Source: Urophycis tenuis (taxonomy: Eukaryota > Chordata > Actinopteri > Gadiformes > Phycidae). From it: a stretch of DNA of 64,000 nt. Below the pieces are notes generated by a model that did no database searches, was not told the origin of the DNA, and worked only from the letters and a program-made list of their open reading frames with translations. Where the stretch lies: the NCBI GenBank assembly GCA_036785325.1, contig JAXIVH010000136.1, forward strand, positions 328,501 to 392,500, in the 5' to 3' direction. The position numbers were made by a program, and so were the translations under genes. Below, in pieces: positions 11,111 through 22,832 of this stretch (position 1 is its first letter; the number at the start of each line of letters is the position of its first letter).

Positions 11111-11224
11111 GGACTTCCGGGTATGACGGCGAGCTGGTTAGTGGTGTAGTTCGAGAGCTCCCAGAACGGTCCGTTATTTCCCCTACTTTAGAGTAATTAA
11201 TGCGTTCATATCTGTGAAATTCTT

Positions 11225-12274
11225 ATGGGGAAATACCAACTAAGAAACGCTAAGACCATAACGAGTCCAAACAGTGAAGAAAACGAGGAAAGCGACAGGA
11301 GACGAGCTAGCATGGATGCTCTCCGTGCTGACATAAAAGCAGGACATCTGGACATGAAAAAAGAACTGAGCGGATTCTGTGAGACAATCAAAAAAGATAT
11401 GAAGGAAGAGCTCGGGAACTTTAAAGAAGAAGTCTATCACAAACTGAGCGAGATTGGGGAAGAACTCAAGAACACAGAGGCTAGGATGGGGGCGGTGGAG
11501 TCCCGAGTGGTCGAGGTGGAGGAGTGGAGTGTGATCGCTAAGGACACGATTCTCCAGGTCCTGAAGGAGCAAGAGCGCATTGTGTCAAAGTTAACAGACT
11601 TAGAAACACGCTCCCGCCGAAACAACCTCCGCATCTTCGGGATTCCCGAGGGACAAGAGGGGAACAACGCATGTGAGTTTCTGGAGAAATTCATTAAGTC
11701 CGAGTTGCAACTCCCTGACATTGACCTCAAAATACAACGCTGTCACCGGTCACTCGGACCAAAACCGCCACCACAAGCCGCCCCGAGATCCATGGTCGCT
11801 TATTTCCTCGTGTACAAAACCAAAGATCTAGTGCTGAGCACCGCATGGAAGAAGAAAGAGATACACCTCAACGGGAAAAGAGTGTACTTCGATCACGATT
11901 ACCCAGCAGAAGTAATAAAAAAGAGAAAGGAATACGCGCCATTGAGGAAGGTGTTAAAAGAACGGGCACTCAGATTCCAAACACCTGCGCCTGCAAAACT
12001 CTGAGTCTTTTATGAAGAAGGACCCACCACATACAGCAACGCAGACGAGGCGATGGAGGACATGCTGAAAAGGGGGATCTTAACAGCTGAAGAGGGAGCC
12101 GGCGGGGGAGACACGCGCCCCGACGCATCCCAGTCAGCTGTGACACCGCGCAAGAAGCTGGAAAGAAATGCATGGCAGAGCAGCGGGTCCCCAGGACGAC
12201 AAAACCGGTCCACAGACATCGAGCGAGCCAGAGAGAAGCTCCGGAGGTTTCAACGAGCCATAAATATGACCTGA
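11225..12274 (+). pseudogene. L1 ORF1 protein with one premature stop
   Basis: The ATG at 11225 opens a 350-codon frame broken only by TGA 12002-12004, after which the same frame continues to 12274. Residues 20-125 are a heptad-rich coiled coil, where L1 ORF1p trimerises. The RRM follows, with the hallmark RRNNLRIFGIPEG, then the C-terminal RNA-binding domain. ORF1p is the RNA chaperone that coats L1 RNA. The stop would be explained by a CGA-to-TGA change, a common CpG decay, but this is inference. Confidence 0.85.
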
Positions 12275-12627
12275 GGTGCACTCTTTCCCAGAGGGGTACT
12301 TTCTTTTTTCCCTTTTTTTGATTAATCATCGGTCGGATGTTATGGTTCTTTAGCTCATAATATTTTGAAAATACCAATAGGACTGTTTCTCCGGGTAACA
12401 GAAACTAGACAGAAAGACTGTAAGTACTGAAATTACCACCAGGACGATGTTAGGATGCATCTGGAGGGGCCCTTCCTTTGGAGGCTTCCCCTCCCCGTTC
12501 AGAAGTTGTTACTTTACTTCACTGTTGGAGGTTATTTTTGTTTGGTTATGTTCAGCACAGACGGTTTTGATTTATATGTTTAGATTAATGAAGGGGAAAA
12601 ATATGTACATCCGCATTCAGAGGTAGA

Positions 12628-15600
12628 ATGTTAAACCAAGAATACAAAATAATTACTTTAAACGTTAATGGTCTGTTAAATCCTATCAAAAGGAGCAAGT
12701 TGATAACTAAGATGAAAAGGGAAAAACAACATATTATTTTTTGGCAAGAGACACACCTTAGTGATAAAGAACATGAAAAGTTTAAACACCTGGGCTTTAA
12801 GAATGCATATTATTCTTCTTATAAACATGGTCAAAAGAGAGGAGTTATAATACTAATTTCTAACAAAGTTGTATTCCAGATCTCAAAACAAATAAAGGAT
12901 ACTGAGGGGAGATTCGTTTTAGTGAAGGGATACATTGATCACAAACAGGTAACATTACTGAATGTGTATAGACCCCCTGGTAATGACAAAGTATTTACAA
13001 AGAGAATATTTGATTTGATTGCTGAAGAGACTGACGGGGTCCTGATATGTGGCGGAGATTGGAATATCCAGCTACAACCGCCCCTTGACTCCTCTAATGT
13101 AACAAAAAGAATTAACTCTGAGACAGTCACGGTTAACAAACTTCTCCTTGAAGCAGGTATGATGGATGTTTGGAGGGATCTGAACCCAACAGTAAAGCAG
13201 TTTACCTTCTTCTCCTACCCCCATAATGTTCATTCACAAATTGATTATTTTTTTATGTTCAATTCAGAAAGACACAGAATCTTGAAGTGTCAAATAGGGG
13301 TTAAGGATATCTCAGACCACGCAGGTGTATATTTGTCCCTACACCTGGATACTGAAAGGAAAAACACGACATGGAGGCTTAACACAAGCCTACTAAATGA
13401 CCCTTTGTGTAAACAATATATTCATAAGCACTTTAAAGAATATCTAGAACAAAATGATACTGGTGAAGTGTCTCCAAGTACTGTATGGGATGCTGCTAAG
13501 GCGGTAATAAGGGGAAAACTTATAATGTGGTCTTCAATTAAAAAGAGGGAGAAACAGAAACGAATAAAAGACTTATTACAGGAACTAAAAAACCTAGAAA
13601 TGAAACACATAGAACATAATGACCCCAAATTACTAGATAAGATAAAACTCACTAAACAAATCCTAAACAAACTATATGATAGTCATGAAGAGATGAAGGC
13701 AAAGTTCATCAAACAAAGGTACTATGATAACGGACCTAGGGCTAAAAAACAGTTAGCCTGGAGAATAAGAAAACAACAACAAGATTTATCCACAAAATTA
13801 AGGACACACAATCTGGAAAGATATGTTATAAATTAAAAGAAATACAAACATCCTTTGAAACTTATTATAAAGGTCTGTACACACAACCGAAAGGAGCAGA
13901 TTCTTTGAGTATTACACACTTTTGAGTATGACACACTTTCTTAACTCACTGGATCTCCCGTCCATTGGATTAGAACAGAATAAAATAATGATCAATGAAA
14001 TAACACAAAAAGAGTTGGATAATGCTATCTCGAGACTGAAAACAAATAAGATGCCAGGTGAGGACGGATACTCTGCAGAATGGTACAAAGCATTTAGAGA
14101 GCTACTATCACCAACGTGATGAATGCTTCAATTTTACACTTAATGGGGGAGAAACACCTGCCTCTTGGAGACGTGCTATCATTTCGGTAATTCCTAAGGT
14201 GGGCAAGGATAAATCTGAGTGTGGTTCATACAGACCGATATCGATTTTAAACTTAGATTACAAATTATATGCCTCAATAATCGCAAAAAGATTAGAAAAT
14301 ATCATTCCAGACTGATAAATGAAGACCAGACAGGTTTTCTTAAATCCAGACAGACACAAGATAACGTAAGACGGGCTTTACATTTGATGGAGCACATGAG
14401 TAAAGATGAAGATAAATCCATTGTTCTCAGCCTTGATGCCGAAAAGGCATTCGATTCAGTTAGTTGGGAATACTTATATTTAACATTACAAAAATTCGGC
14501 TTTGATATTAAAGTTATCTCATATCTAAAAAACTTGTATCATTCTCCCACTGCCAGAATCAAAATAAACGGTAGTTTGACTGATCCTGTGCCACTTGAAA
14601 GAGGCTGTCGCCAGGGATGTCCCTTAAGTCCGGCCTTGTTTGCTTTATTTATCGAACCTTTGGCTCAGGCTATTAGAGAAGACCAGGACATAAAAGGAAT
14701 TTGGCTTAAAGACACTGAGTATAAGACCTGCCTTTATGCAGATGACATATTAAACACTCTTTCACAACCAGATTTGAGTTTACCAAAATTAATGTCTTCC
14801 CTGAAAACGTTTGGTTATTACTCAGGTTACAAGTTAAACATTCACAAAACACAAGTTATTTCATTTAATTATAATCCCCCACCTCAAATAATTAACCTTT
14901 GTCATTTTAAATGGGAGAATAATATTATTAAATATCTAGGAATAAAAATTCCAAAGGACATATCTACCATCTACGCAACTAACTATCTACCAATTACAAA
15001 AGAGATAAAGGCAGATTTAAACAAATGGAGTTTACTACCACTAGACTTGCATAACCGAATAGATATAGTCAAAATTAACATATTGCCACGATTGCTTTTT
15101 CTTTTTCAGTCAATACCAATAGAAATACCTGAAAAACAATTAATAGAGTGGAAGAGAATGCTATCTGGGTTTATATGGAGAGGCCTCAAACCAAGGATTA
15201 GATATAAAACATTGCAATTGTCTAAGGAAAAAGGAGGTTTGTCCCTGCCGAACATAGAGAGTTACTACAAATCTGCTCAGCTTAGATCACAGCTTAGATG
15301 CTTGATTTACCTATGTGACCCATATTACAATGCCAAATGGAAAATTCTAGAATTAAGTCAATTGAACATTCCCCTCCAGAGCTTACTTGCTTACTTACTT
15401 TGAGATTAACCATGATTTTTGCACAATTTATCTTGGTAATATTTCCCCCACAATCAGTGCTACTGATAAATATTTGATTAAAATAATGTTGGTAGCCAGT
15501 AAAAAAGCTATTACAAGAAGATGGCTATCAAAAGAGTCCCCATCTAAAGAGGAGTGGATTGCAATTGTGAAAGAAATATATGACATGGAAAAACTGACTT

Positions 15601-15668
15601 TTTCCTTGAACCTGTGCATGGATAAATTTACCACGTTCTGGAGAAAATGGATAGCTCATCTTGAATAA
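12628..15668 (+). pseudogene. L1 ORF2: endonuclease and reverse transcriptase, frameshifted
   Basis: 12628-13836 encodes an intact AP-type endonuclease: ITLNVNGL, WQETHL, GGDWN, SQIDYFF and SDHAGV. The reverse transcriptase follows in pieces at 13922-14119, 14058-14315, 14219-15403 and 15387-15668, so at least four frame breaks are needed. RT motifs include SLDAEKAFDSVSW, RGCRQGCPLSPALFALF and YADDIL. The C-terminal end runs to just before the DIRS insertion at 15704. The element can no longer make ORF2p. Confidence 0.88.
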
Positions 15669-15703
15669 GTGACATTTTACCACAACAGGAGGCAGTTAAT
15701 AAC

Positions 15704-16018
15704 GTAAGTTATGTCCATAACTATGGATCTATGAGACCGAACGATGACCGTCACCACGGTCTACACCTTGGATAATGCCTTTCCTTACTACCTATCTCGA
15801 GACCATAATACCAACAGGGTCACGTGAGTGACCAGGGGATGTACCCGCAGCATAAAGCACGTCCGGGGACACGCCCCCTTTCTCTTGCCTGGAACGCCTC
15901 AGCCCGCCCCGAGCGACAAGAGATGGTGACGGTCATCGTTCGGTCTCATAGATCCATAGTTATGGACATAACTTACGATCTATTTCGACCTCTCTCAGAC
16001 CGTCACCACGGTCTACAC
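15704..16018 (-). repeat. DIRS terminal repeat and internal complementary region
   Basis: 15925-15976 is the exact reverse complement of the outer edge 15704-15755. 15977-16018 is the near-exact complement of the opposite edge around 22791-22832. The two element ends are therefore joined head to tail in complement form, the DIRS internal complementary region that templates circle formation. Confidence 0.9.
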
Positions 16019-16067
16019 CTTGGATGACTAATACCACCAAGGTCGTGAGGGATGAGGAACTGCACCT

Positions 16068-16964
16068 CTACCACCTCCTCACTGCAGAAAACAACGCTTC
16101 ACCCAACGGAGCTGGTGCTGCCACATTGACCCTATAAAAACGTGCAAATGTGCAAGGTGCACTCCATGAGGCAGCTGCACAGATCTCTGCTACAGAAACC
16201 CCTCTCAGAGCCGCCCATGAGGTGGCCATACTTCTCGTCGAGTGTGCCACCAAGTTACCAGGAACAGGCAGACTCTGACTGCCATAGGCCTGTGCAATGG
16301 CGTCAACCACCCAGTGTGACAGACGCTGCTTGGACACGGGACTGCCCCGTTTGGCACCGCCATAACAGACAAACAGTTGTGAATGCGTTTGCCTCAGAGG
16401 CTGAGTATGTGCCACATAGGTTCTTAACGCTCTTATCGGGCACAGATTCCCCAAGTTATCCCCGGTTGGAGCAGGTTCTGGGTGGAAAGAGCTGATCTCG
16501 ATCACCTGATTCACCGTCTGAGGGTTCACAACCTTGGGAAGGAAGGATGGATTTGGCCATAGTGACACCCCCGTTTAGTCAGCCTTCCAGCGAAGACACT
16601 GTTCACTGACAGACAGAGCATGAAGCTCGCTGACCCTCTTGGCGGAGCATATCGCCAGGAGGAACACCGTCTTCAGCGTCACAAACTTGAGGTCAGCCTG
16701 GTCTAGGGGCTCATAGGGGGCTAGAACCAGTGAGTGAAGCACCGTGGCCAGGTCCCAAGCTGGAGCTCTCAACGCCCTGCCCGGCCGCAGGCGGAATGCC
16801 CCTTTGATAAACTGAGAGACCAGGGGATGTTTCCCAACCGCTTGTCCATCGATTGGCTGGTGAAAGGAAGAAATGGCTGCTGCATAAACTTTAACAGTGC
16901 TGGACGCTCTTCCCAAGTCTAGAAGTGACTGAAGGAAGCCCAAGATGCTCTGCATGGAACACAT
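16068..16964 (-). pseudogene. DIRS tyrosine recombinase, one in-frame stop
   Basis: The N-terminal half (16964-16575) includes STVKVYAAAISSFH and the box I segment FLLAICSAKRVSELHAL with its catalytic Arg. An in-frame TAA at about 16575 interrupts it. The same frame continues 16568-16068 with HSTRSMATSWAAL (HxxR box) and AAASWSAPCTFARFYRVN with the final His/Trp and Tyr positions. The enzyme would integrate the circular DNA. Apart from the stop, the catalytic residues look preserved. Confidence 0.85.
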
Positions 16965-17079
16965 GACTGGGTCTACCCGTTTGTTGTAACACCAGCCCGA
17001 GAATACGCCCCACTTCTGGCTGTAACAAGCTTGTGTGGAGGGAGCCCTGGCACTCCGTATGTGTGCATAACTGCCTCAC

Positions 17080-17530
17080 CTAACTCCTGCGGGAGGGGCT
17101 GAGGAGTGGCCATGCCCACAGCTGTAGAAATGCTGGGTTGGGGTGCCAGATCTGACCGCCTGCCTGAGACAGGAGATCTGCCCTGACAGGAAGGGGACAC
17201 AGCTGCCCCTGAACTAGGCGTAGTAGAGCGGGGAACCACCATCTCCCCGGCCACTTGGGAGCTATCAGCAGGACCATGTAATGGCCTGTGAGGATCTTGT
17301 GAAGGACACAGGGGATCAGGGGAAGGGGAGGAAAAGCATACAGCTGGCCCTGCGGCCAGTCTTGGGACAGAGCATCCTGACCCAGCGGTGCCCATTGGTC
17401 CCTTATAGAAAACCACTCGTCGCAGTGAGTTGTCTGTAACGACGCAAACAGGTCGACCCGAGCTCTGCCGAACTGCGACCACAGTTGTGCTACCACGCCC
17501 GGGTGCAGTCTCCACTCGCCCGGGAGTGGG
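17080..17530 (-). pseudogene. DIRS methyltransferase-like domain
   Basis: The minus frame encodes RVDLFASLQTTHCDEWFS, AFPPLPLIP and LLIAPKWPGRWWFP. These match the domain between RNase H and recombinase in vertebrate DIRS elements, usually described as an adenine-methylase-like fold. It lies in a different frame from the RNase H segment just upstream, so a frameshift near 17530 is needed. Confidence 0.65.
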
Positions 17531-18056
17531 CCCGTCCTGGACAGAGGAGGTCTGCCACTCGGTTCTGCACTCCCGGAATGTACACTGCTCTCAAGGATGC
17601 CAGATGGGCGACAGCCCACACCAGGAGTTTCCAAGCTACCTGGAGGCAGCACAGAGACCTTGTGCCCCCTTGGTGGTTTATGTGATACACAGTGGAGGAG
17701 TTGTCCGATCTCACCAGGACATGTCTGCCCCTGATAAGGGGGAGAAGTTCCACTAGGGCAAGATGAACTGCCCTCAGCTCCAGCACATTTATGTGCTCGC
17801 CCCTCCAGCGGGAATCCCATGCACCCCGAACTGTCCTGCCTTCCCAAACCGCGCCCCATCCCGTTAGGGAAGCGTCTGTAGTTACCACCGCCCTGCGGGA
17901 TGGGATGTTCCCCAGCGGGGCCCCATGACATAGGAGGGCTTTGTCCCTCCAGGGACGTAGTGCGTCCCTGAACGGCCTTGTGACCTTGAGTTTCACCCGC
18001 CGGTCTCGTAGGGGATGAAGGTTTAACGTATTCAACCACCTCTGCAACGGCTGAGC
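17490..18056 (-). pseudogene. DIRS RNase H domain
   Basis: Motifs: VVTTDASLTGWGAVW, NVLELRAVHLAL, VRSDNSSTVYHINHQGG and NRVADLL, giving the Asp-Glu-Asp-Asp set of RNase H. It is continuous with the reverse transcriptase except for one TGA at 18057-18059. Removing that stop restores a single RT-RNase H frame. Confidence 0.85.
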
Positions 18057-19274
18057 TCAGAGGAGGCCTAGTGGGACCACAGCGGCTGCTGCTGACATTA
18101 TGCCCAACAATCTCTGGTACTGCACTAACTCCAGTCGTCTGCCAAGACGGAACTGGCTCACCAGCGCTAGGAGCTTGGACACCCTCTGTGGAGTGAGTGC
18201 GGCGCGCATCGTGACAGAGTTCAGTTGTAGTCCCACAAATGTTGTATACTGTGTGGGGCTGAGGTTGCTCTTCTCCAGGTTCACCCTGAGCCCTAGGCTC
18301 TGTACGTGCTGGAGGACTCTGTCTGTGTCTCTCATGACTTGGTCGCGATCTGGGGCGCAGATCAACCAATCGTCTAAATAAGGCAGGATCTTCAAGCCCG
18401 CTGCTTGAAGGGGGGACAGGGCTGCTGCCACCACCCTTGTAAAGACTCTTGGTGAGAGAGACAGGCCAAAGGGAAGCACCCTGAACTGGTAGGCCTGTCC
18501 TCGGAATGCCAACCTCAGAAAAGGTCTGTGGACTGGGCAAATGGGTACATGGAAGTATGCGTCCTTTAAGTCCACGGACGTGAACCACTCTCCCCTTTCG
18601 ACTGACATTAAAAGCTGCTGTGTATTCAGCATTTTGAATGGCAGCACCTTTACGAATGTGTTTAGCCGCCTTAGGTCTAAGATTGGACGCAGACCTCCGT
18701 CTTTTTTTGGAATGATAAAATATCTGGAGTAAAACCCAGCGAGCTGTTTGTCGGAGCTTACCCTCTCGACAGCTTCCTTCTCTAGCATGGTTAAAATCTC
18801 TCGCTCTAAAACTTCCGCCTGAACTGGGTCTTTGACCTTGGTCATCAGAACCCCAGAGAAAGGAGGGGGGCGCCGCCGGAATTGAATCCTGTAGCCGTTC
18901 GCCACTGTAGCCAGCACCCATTGGTCTGACACGCTCTCTACCCAGCTGCTCAGGCGTAGCTGGGAAGCGGCTTCGGCAGGCGGCTTCACACCGCTAGGTG
19001 GCTCTACCCCGGGAGCCTGCAGCTCTGGAGGGGTGCTGCTTTTGGGGTGACGCCCTGGGGAAAAAGCGCCGCTGATGTACCGGCTGCTGCTTCTGTGGGG
19101 GTCTTCCGCCCCTAGGGGCGACAAGCTCCACACCCCGTCCCATGCCAGCCCCGCTACCACGGGATTGAAATGGCGCAGGGTAAGGATTTCTGTGTCGGTA
19201 TGACGTGGCAGCCGCCCTGCCAAAGGTCCGACGAACTGACTCTCTCGAACGTCGTGACTGCTCAGCAGAGTCAA
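18057..19274 (-). CDS. DIRS reverse transcriptase
   Basis: A 405-codon open frame with RT fingers and palm motifs: FIIPKKDGGLRPILDLRRLN, FTSVDLKDAYFHVPI, RVLPFGLSLSPRVFTR and the catalytic PYLDDWLI. The upstream part overlaps the end of the gag frame. It ends at a TGA that separates it from RNase H. As part of a DIRS polyprotein it would copy element RNA. Confidence 0.88.
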   Translation of the reverse strand: MTLLSSHDVRESQFVGPLAGRLPRHTDTEILTLRHFNPVVAGLAWDGVWSLSPLGAEDPHRSSSRYISGAFSPGRHPKSSTPPELQAPGVEPPSGVKPPAEAASQLRLSSWVESVSDQWVLATVANGYRIQFRRRPPPFSGVLMTKVKDPVQAEVLEREILTMLEKEAVERVSSDKQLAGFYSRYFIIPKKDGGLRPILDLRRLNTFVKVLPFKMLNTQQLLMSVERGEWFTSVDLKDAYFHVPICPVHRPFLRLAFRGQAYQFRVLPFGLSLSPRVFTRVVAAALSPLQAAGLKILPYLDDWLICAPDRDQVMRDTDRVLQHVQSLGLRVNLEKSNLSPTQYTTFVGLQLNSVTMRAALTPQRVSKLLALVSQFRLGRRLELVQYQRLLGIMSAAAAVVPLGLL

Positions 19275-20581
19275 AAACCCCCTGAGAATCAGGATGGAAC
19301 ACCTTACCTGGCACTACTGCCATTTTAATGAGGTCCTTCCTAACACCCTCCGGAAGGGAGGTCTGTGCCAGCCAGACCTGCCTGCGTGCCAACACTGCTG
19401 AGGACATGGCAGCGCCAACGTCCCTGGTGAGCTGGGAGTGCGTGACGAGCGCAGAGTCCACCAATGACAAGATGTCCTGGTCCTCTGGACTAACCGTCTT
19501 CCTGATCGCTGCCAACAAGATGGCCAGCGCATTCCCAGAGCGTGTGGCTCGTGCCGCCGCATTGTAGGAACGGCACACAAGGGTGTCGGTCTTCTGGCAC
19601 TCCCTGACTGGGCACTTGGGGTCGGCAGTCACCCGAGCTAGGCCGAGTGACGTCAAGGCCGCTATCTCCCTCTCGACTGGCGGCATGTCAGTCAGCCCTG
19701 AGTCTGTTTCCCGCTGGTCTTTCGTCAACCTGCGACACCCCGGGTTGGGGTGATAACCCAACGGGACACCCCGTTGGGTTATTCCACGACCTTGTAAGCA
19801 TCACTAAATACTCTGGTGCTGCTGGAACAGAGACCACCGGTTGGGGCTTGGAAATTCCAGCCCAGACCCCCTGAGCTGGAGCTTGGGCTTCAACCGGCGT
19901 ACTCGGCCCAACAACCCTTGCGGCAGAGAGGACCCTAGACAGGACATCTGTGGCCGAAAACTCGCCGTCACCTGCACTCTCCTGAGTAGAGCCCACACCC
20001 GCCCGTGATGACGTGTGCCTCTCCCGCTCAGTCACTACACTAGCGTCAAGCAGGGATTCCTGTGCATACAGCGACAAGATGTCCTCTTGCACAGCACTCT
20101 CACCCTGATATGAGGGCAAATCCTCGTGAGAGGGTTCACACAGAACGTTGGATCCACTACCTGTGGTAACGTGCTGTGCCTCCACCCTACCAAGCCTCTC
20201 TGAGAGGCCCCTTATGGCAGCCAAGATATCAAGATGTGCTTGCTCTTGGGCTGTGGGGTAGTCCACGTGTTGCCTCTTGGAAGACTTAACCGCACTGTGT
20301 GCCAACTCCCCGGCAGAACGTGTACATGTGCGCCTCTTCTGCGCCCTCGTTCTTTGTCTGCCCCCTCTAGAGGGAGATGGAGAAGATGCTCTCGGGGTTT
20401 CAGCCTGCTCTAATCTCTTGGCTCTCAGTGCCCGCTCTTCCAGAGGGAGATCCCGAGCAGCCATGCATGGGTTCTTCACATCCTCTGTGACATGTGCTAC
20501 CCCCAAGCAGATTGGGCATTCTCTATGGCCATCATGAGGGTCCATCGGTGCCGAGCAGGACCAGCAGGCCTGGGAAGCCAT
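18990..20581 (-). pseudogene. DIRS gag-like ORF with a frameshift
   Basis: The ATG at 20581 opens MASQACWSCSAPMDPHDG with a C-x2-C...H...C-x2-C finger. A Ser/Arg-rich region and a short coiled coil (ILAAIRGLSERLGRVEAQ) follow. The frame shifts near 19690-19760 at a strong palindrome (19753-19782). It continues in another frame with EREIAALTSLGLARVTADPK and a Gly/Arg-rich tail to about 18994. This is the expected gag position and composition for vertebrate DIRS. Confidence 0.75.
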
Positions 20582-20639
20582 CCCCAGGTTATGCTATGAG
20601 CGCACTACCTCTAGGCGAGTGTGCTATTAAAGCAAGCTA

Positions 20640-22470
20640 ACCGAGAGACTTACTGAGTACGAACACCCCGCTTACACCGCAGCAAACACTACACACCCAC
20701 TGCGTGCGGACGCACTGTTTGGGCCAGTAAAAACAGAAGGCCTTATTGTGCACGAATACACTGCTTGGACCCGCCTCACCCCGCCAAGTGGGTCACACTG
20801 TCAAGGTGGATAAATAACTACTCTCACTGTGCGCGAACACACTGTTTTGAGAGGCCCTGTTTAGGGCTGAGAAAATGACCAAAAAAAAAAAAACTTACTG
20901 TGCAAAAACGCACTGCTTAGGCCTCATCTGCTTAGACAGGCCCTTGTAACACGCTGTTACGGCTGGCTAAGAAAAGGACTTAATGGAAACAATAATGTTT
21001 CTGTTGAGGCTAGTTTTTTTTTTTTTTTTTTTTTGGCTATCTGCTACAAAACAATACAATATTGCTGCGTGCGAACACACAGCTTAGAAAAAAACTACCG
21101 TCTCCTAGAGACTACACACCTATACAGCAATAGGCTGGCTACAGAAAAGACACGCGCGGACGCACTGCTTAATTAAACAAGGAAAACAGCTCTACCATAC
21201 CTGTGAGCACAACTATAAGGTAGCCAACAGAAAGCCTTACTGTGCGCGAATGTGTAGCCCAGGTTGCCAAGGCAACCAAGCTATCAATCAGCTGAGCAGG
21301 ATAAAAGCCCCACTTCCTGTGGTGATGTCACTTCCTGCCACTCCACTCTCTCTCAGTTCAGTTGGAAGCAGCATGTGCTATGCGCTATGCTATTTGGTTG
21401 CTATTCTGTTTGCTACTCCTGGTTTCTGAATCATCCTGCTACTCCTGTGCATTCCCAACTCATACTCTTCGGTGAGTTTGTTTCATGGTTCAGTCATATG
21501 GTTGATTGAAATGTTGGACATGTGTTTTGAAATGTTGGACATGTCTTGAAATGTTACCAAACTGTAGAGGCTAGTGAGGCCTAGTTATTCACTGGATGTG
21601 AGTTTGGTTTTGATTATTTGATTTTACTTTTGATTTATGGTTTGAATTGGTTTTTGGTTTAATTCTTAAAAAGATAATGAAAATAATATTTGATTTATTT
21701 AAATATATTGTATTCTCTTGAGCTACTGCATGCACAATTCAATCATGATTTAAATGTTTTATTTAATCATGTTGAAGAAACTAGATAAAATGTTGTACAA
21801 CCGAAATTGATGACTAATGGACCTTTCACCTGGCCTTGCAGGTCAGGTTTTTGTGAGGCCTGAAAATGATGGCGAGCTTACCCAGTTGGACCTGAAACCC
21901 CAGAACCCCCAAGCCAAATCCCCCTCCTGCTACTAACACTGTTAGCATCTGTGCCATACCCAAAAGCTCCTCTTTTTGAAAGCTTAAAGGGCCCCCTTGT
22001 TATTATTTTTCTTGAATGCATTCGACTGAATCCCCTTGAAAATGGACATTTAAAGGGCCCCCTATTTTTTATTTTCTATATCTGTTGTTGATTATATGAA
22101 TTGCTGAACATTGTCTGGAACATTAATAATAATTCAAGTTAACTTTCAACTGGTTTCACGTGTCATAATTCATGGGTAATTTCACACACCTGAGCTCTTT
22201 TCGAACCTGGTAATAGGCAGTCAGTATCCACCACATTCAAATACCCATTGCGCCACTGGTTACAAATGCACTGCTTAAATAAACGAAAGAACCGGGCTCT
22301 CACTCGTGTGGGCCCTTTTTTGATTATAAGGCTAGCAAACAGCCAGTCTGACCGTGCACGAACGCACTGCTTAAACAAACGAAAAAAAGCTCTTGATATG
22401 TTTGAGCACAATTACAAGCTAGCAAACAAAGTCTTACTGTGCGCGAACGCACCAGTTAATGAAAAGACAC
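20640..22470 (-). repeat. Degenerate 80-90-bp repeats with palindromic TGTGCGCGAACGCACTG core
   Basis: A core close to ACTGTGCGCGAACGCACTGC recurs about ten times, near 20661, 20702, 20749, 20831, 20908, 21063, 21151, 21241, 22351 and 22437. The array is split by the solo LTR at 21253-22264. It lies between the DIRS 5' inverted repeat and the gag ATG, so it is leader or promoter sequence. Confidence 0.7.
21253..22264. mobile_element. Solo LTR, about 1 kb, inside the DIRS leader
   Basis: Begins TGTAGCCC and ends GGTTACA, with inverted TGTA/TACA tips. It is flanked by a 4-bp duplication AATG (21249-21252 and 22265-22268). Removing it restores one unit of the surrounding degenerate repeat. A TATA-like GGATAAAAGCC lies near the left end. 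No internal coding region is present, so this is a recombined LTR of an unidentified LTR element. Confidence 0.75.
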
Positions 22471-22659
22471 GAGGGAAGTAAACAAACAATTCCCAATGCT
22501 GCAATCAGCAAGTGTCTGCAATCTACAACAAATTTCAAGAACGATACGGACTTACCACACAATCCACAGGGACACTAGGCGCCTGCCGCGAAGGAACGGA
22601 TTGATCATCAGTGGAGTCCACGAGTTTTCTTAACCCATACTTACCAGTCTCAGATGAGG

Positions 22660-22832
22660 CGAGAAAGGCAAAGAGAAAGGGGGCGTGTCCCCGGACGTGC
22701 TTTATGCTGCGGGTACATCCCCTGGTCACTCACGTGACCCTGTTGGTATTATGGTCTCGAGATAGGTAGTAAGGAAAGGCATTATCCAAGGTGTAGACCG
22801 TGGGGACGGTCTGAGAGAGGTCGAAATAGATC
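22660..22832 (-). repeat. DIRS 5' inverted terminal repeat
   Basis: Reverse complement of the 15756-15890 end, sharing GGTCACTCACGTGACC, TATCTCGAGA-like and AAGGTGTAGACCGTGG landmarks. The outermost 40 bp are represented in complement at 15977-16018. Confidence 0.88.

Larger units (their letters stand above)
15704..22832 (-). mobile_element. DIRS-type tyrosine-recombinase retrotransposon
   Basis: The minus strand carries gag, RT, RNase H, methyltransferase-like and tyrosine-recombinase regions in DIRS order. The ends are inverted: 15756-15890 pairs with 22660-22811. An internal complementary region sits near the 3' end. No target duplication is visible in the flanking L1, as expected for DIRS, which integrate as circles by recombinase. 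A solo LTR at 21253-22264 interrupts the 5' region. Confidence 0.9.

Noticed and set aside
16973..17515. 180-codon minus ORF between DIRS RNase H and recombinase
   Set aside because: Overlaps the methyltransferase-like frame and shows no motif of its own.
17080..18921. 613-codon minus-strand ORF
   Set aside because: Only the last part (17080-17530) has the methyltransferase-like motifs; the rest is an out-of-frame shadow of RT and RNase H.
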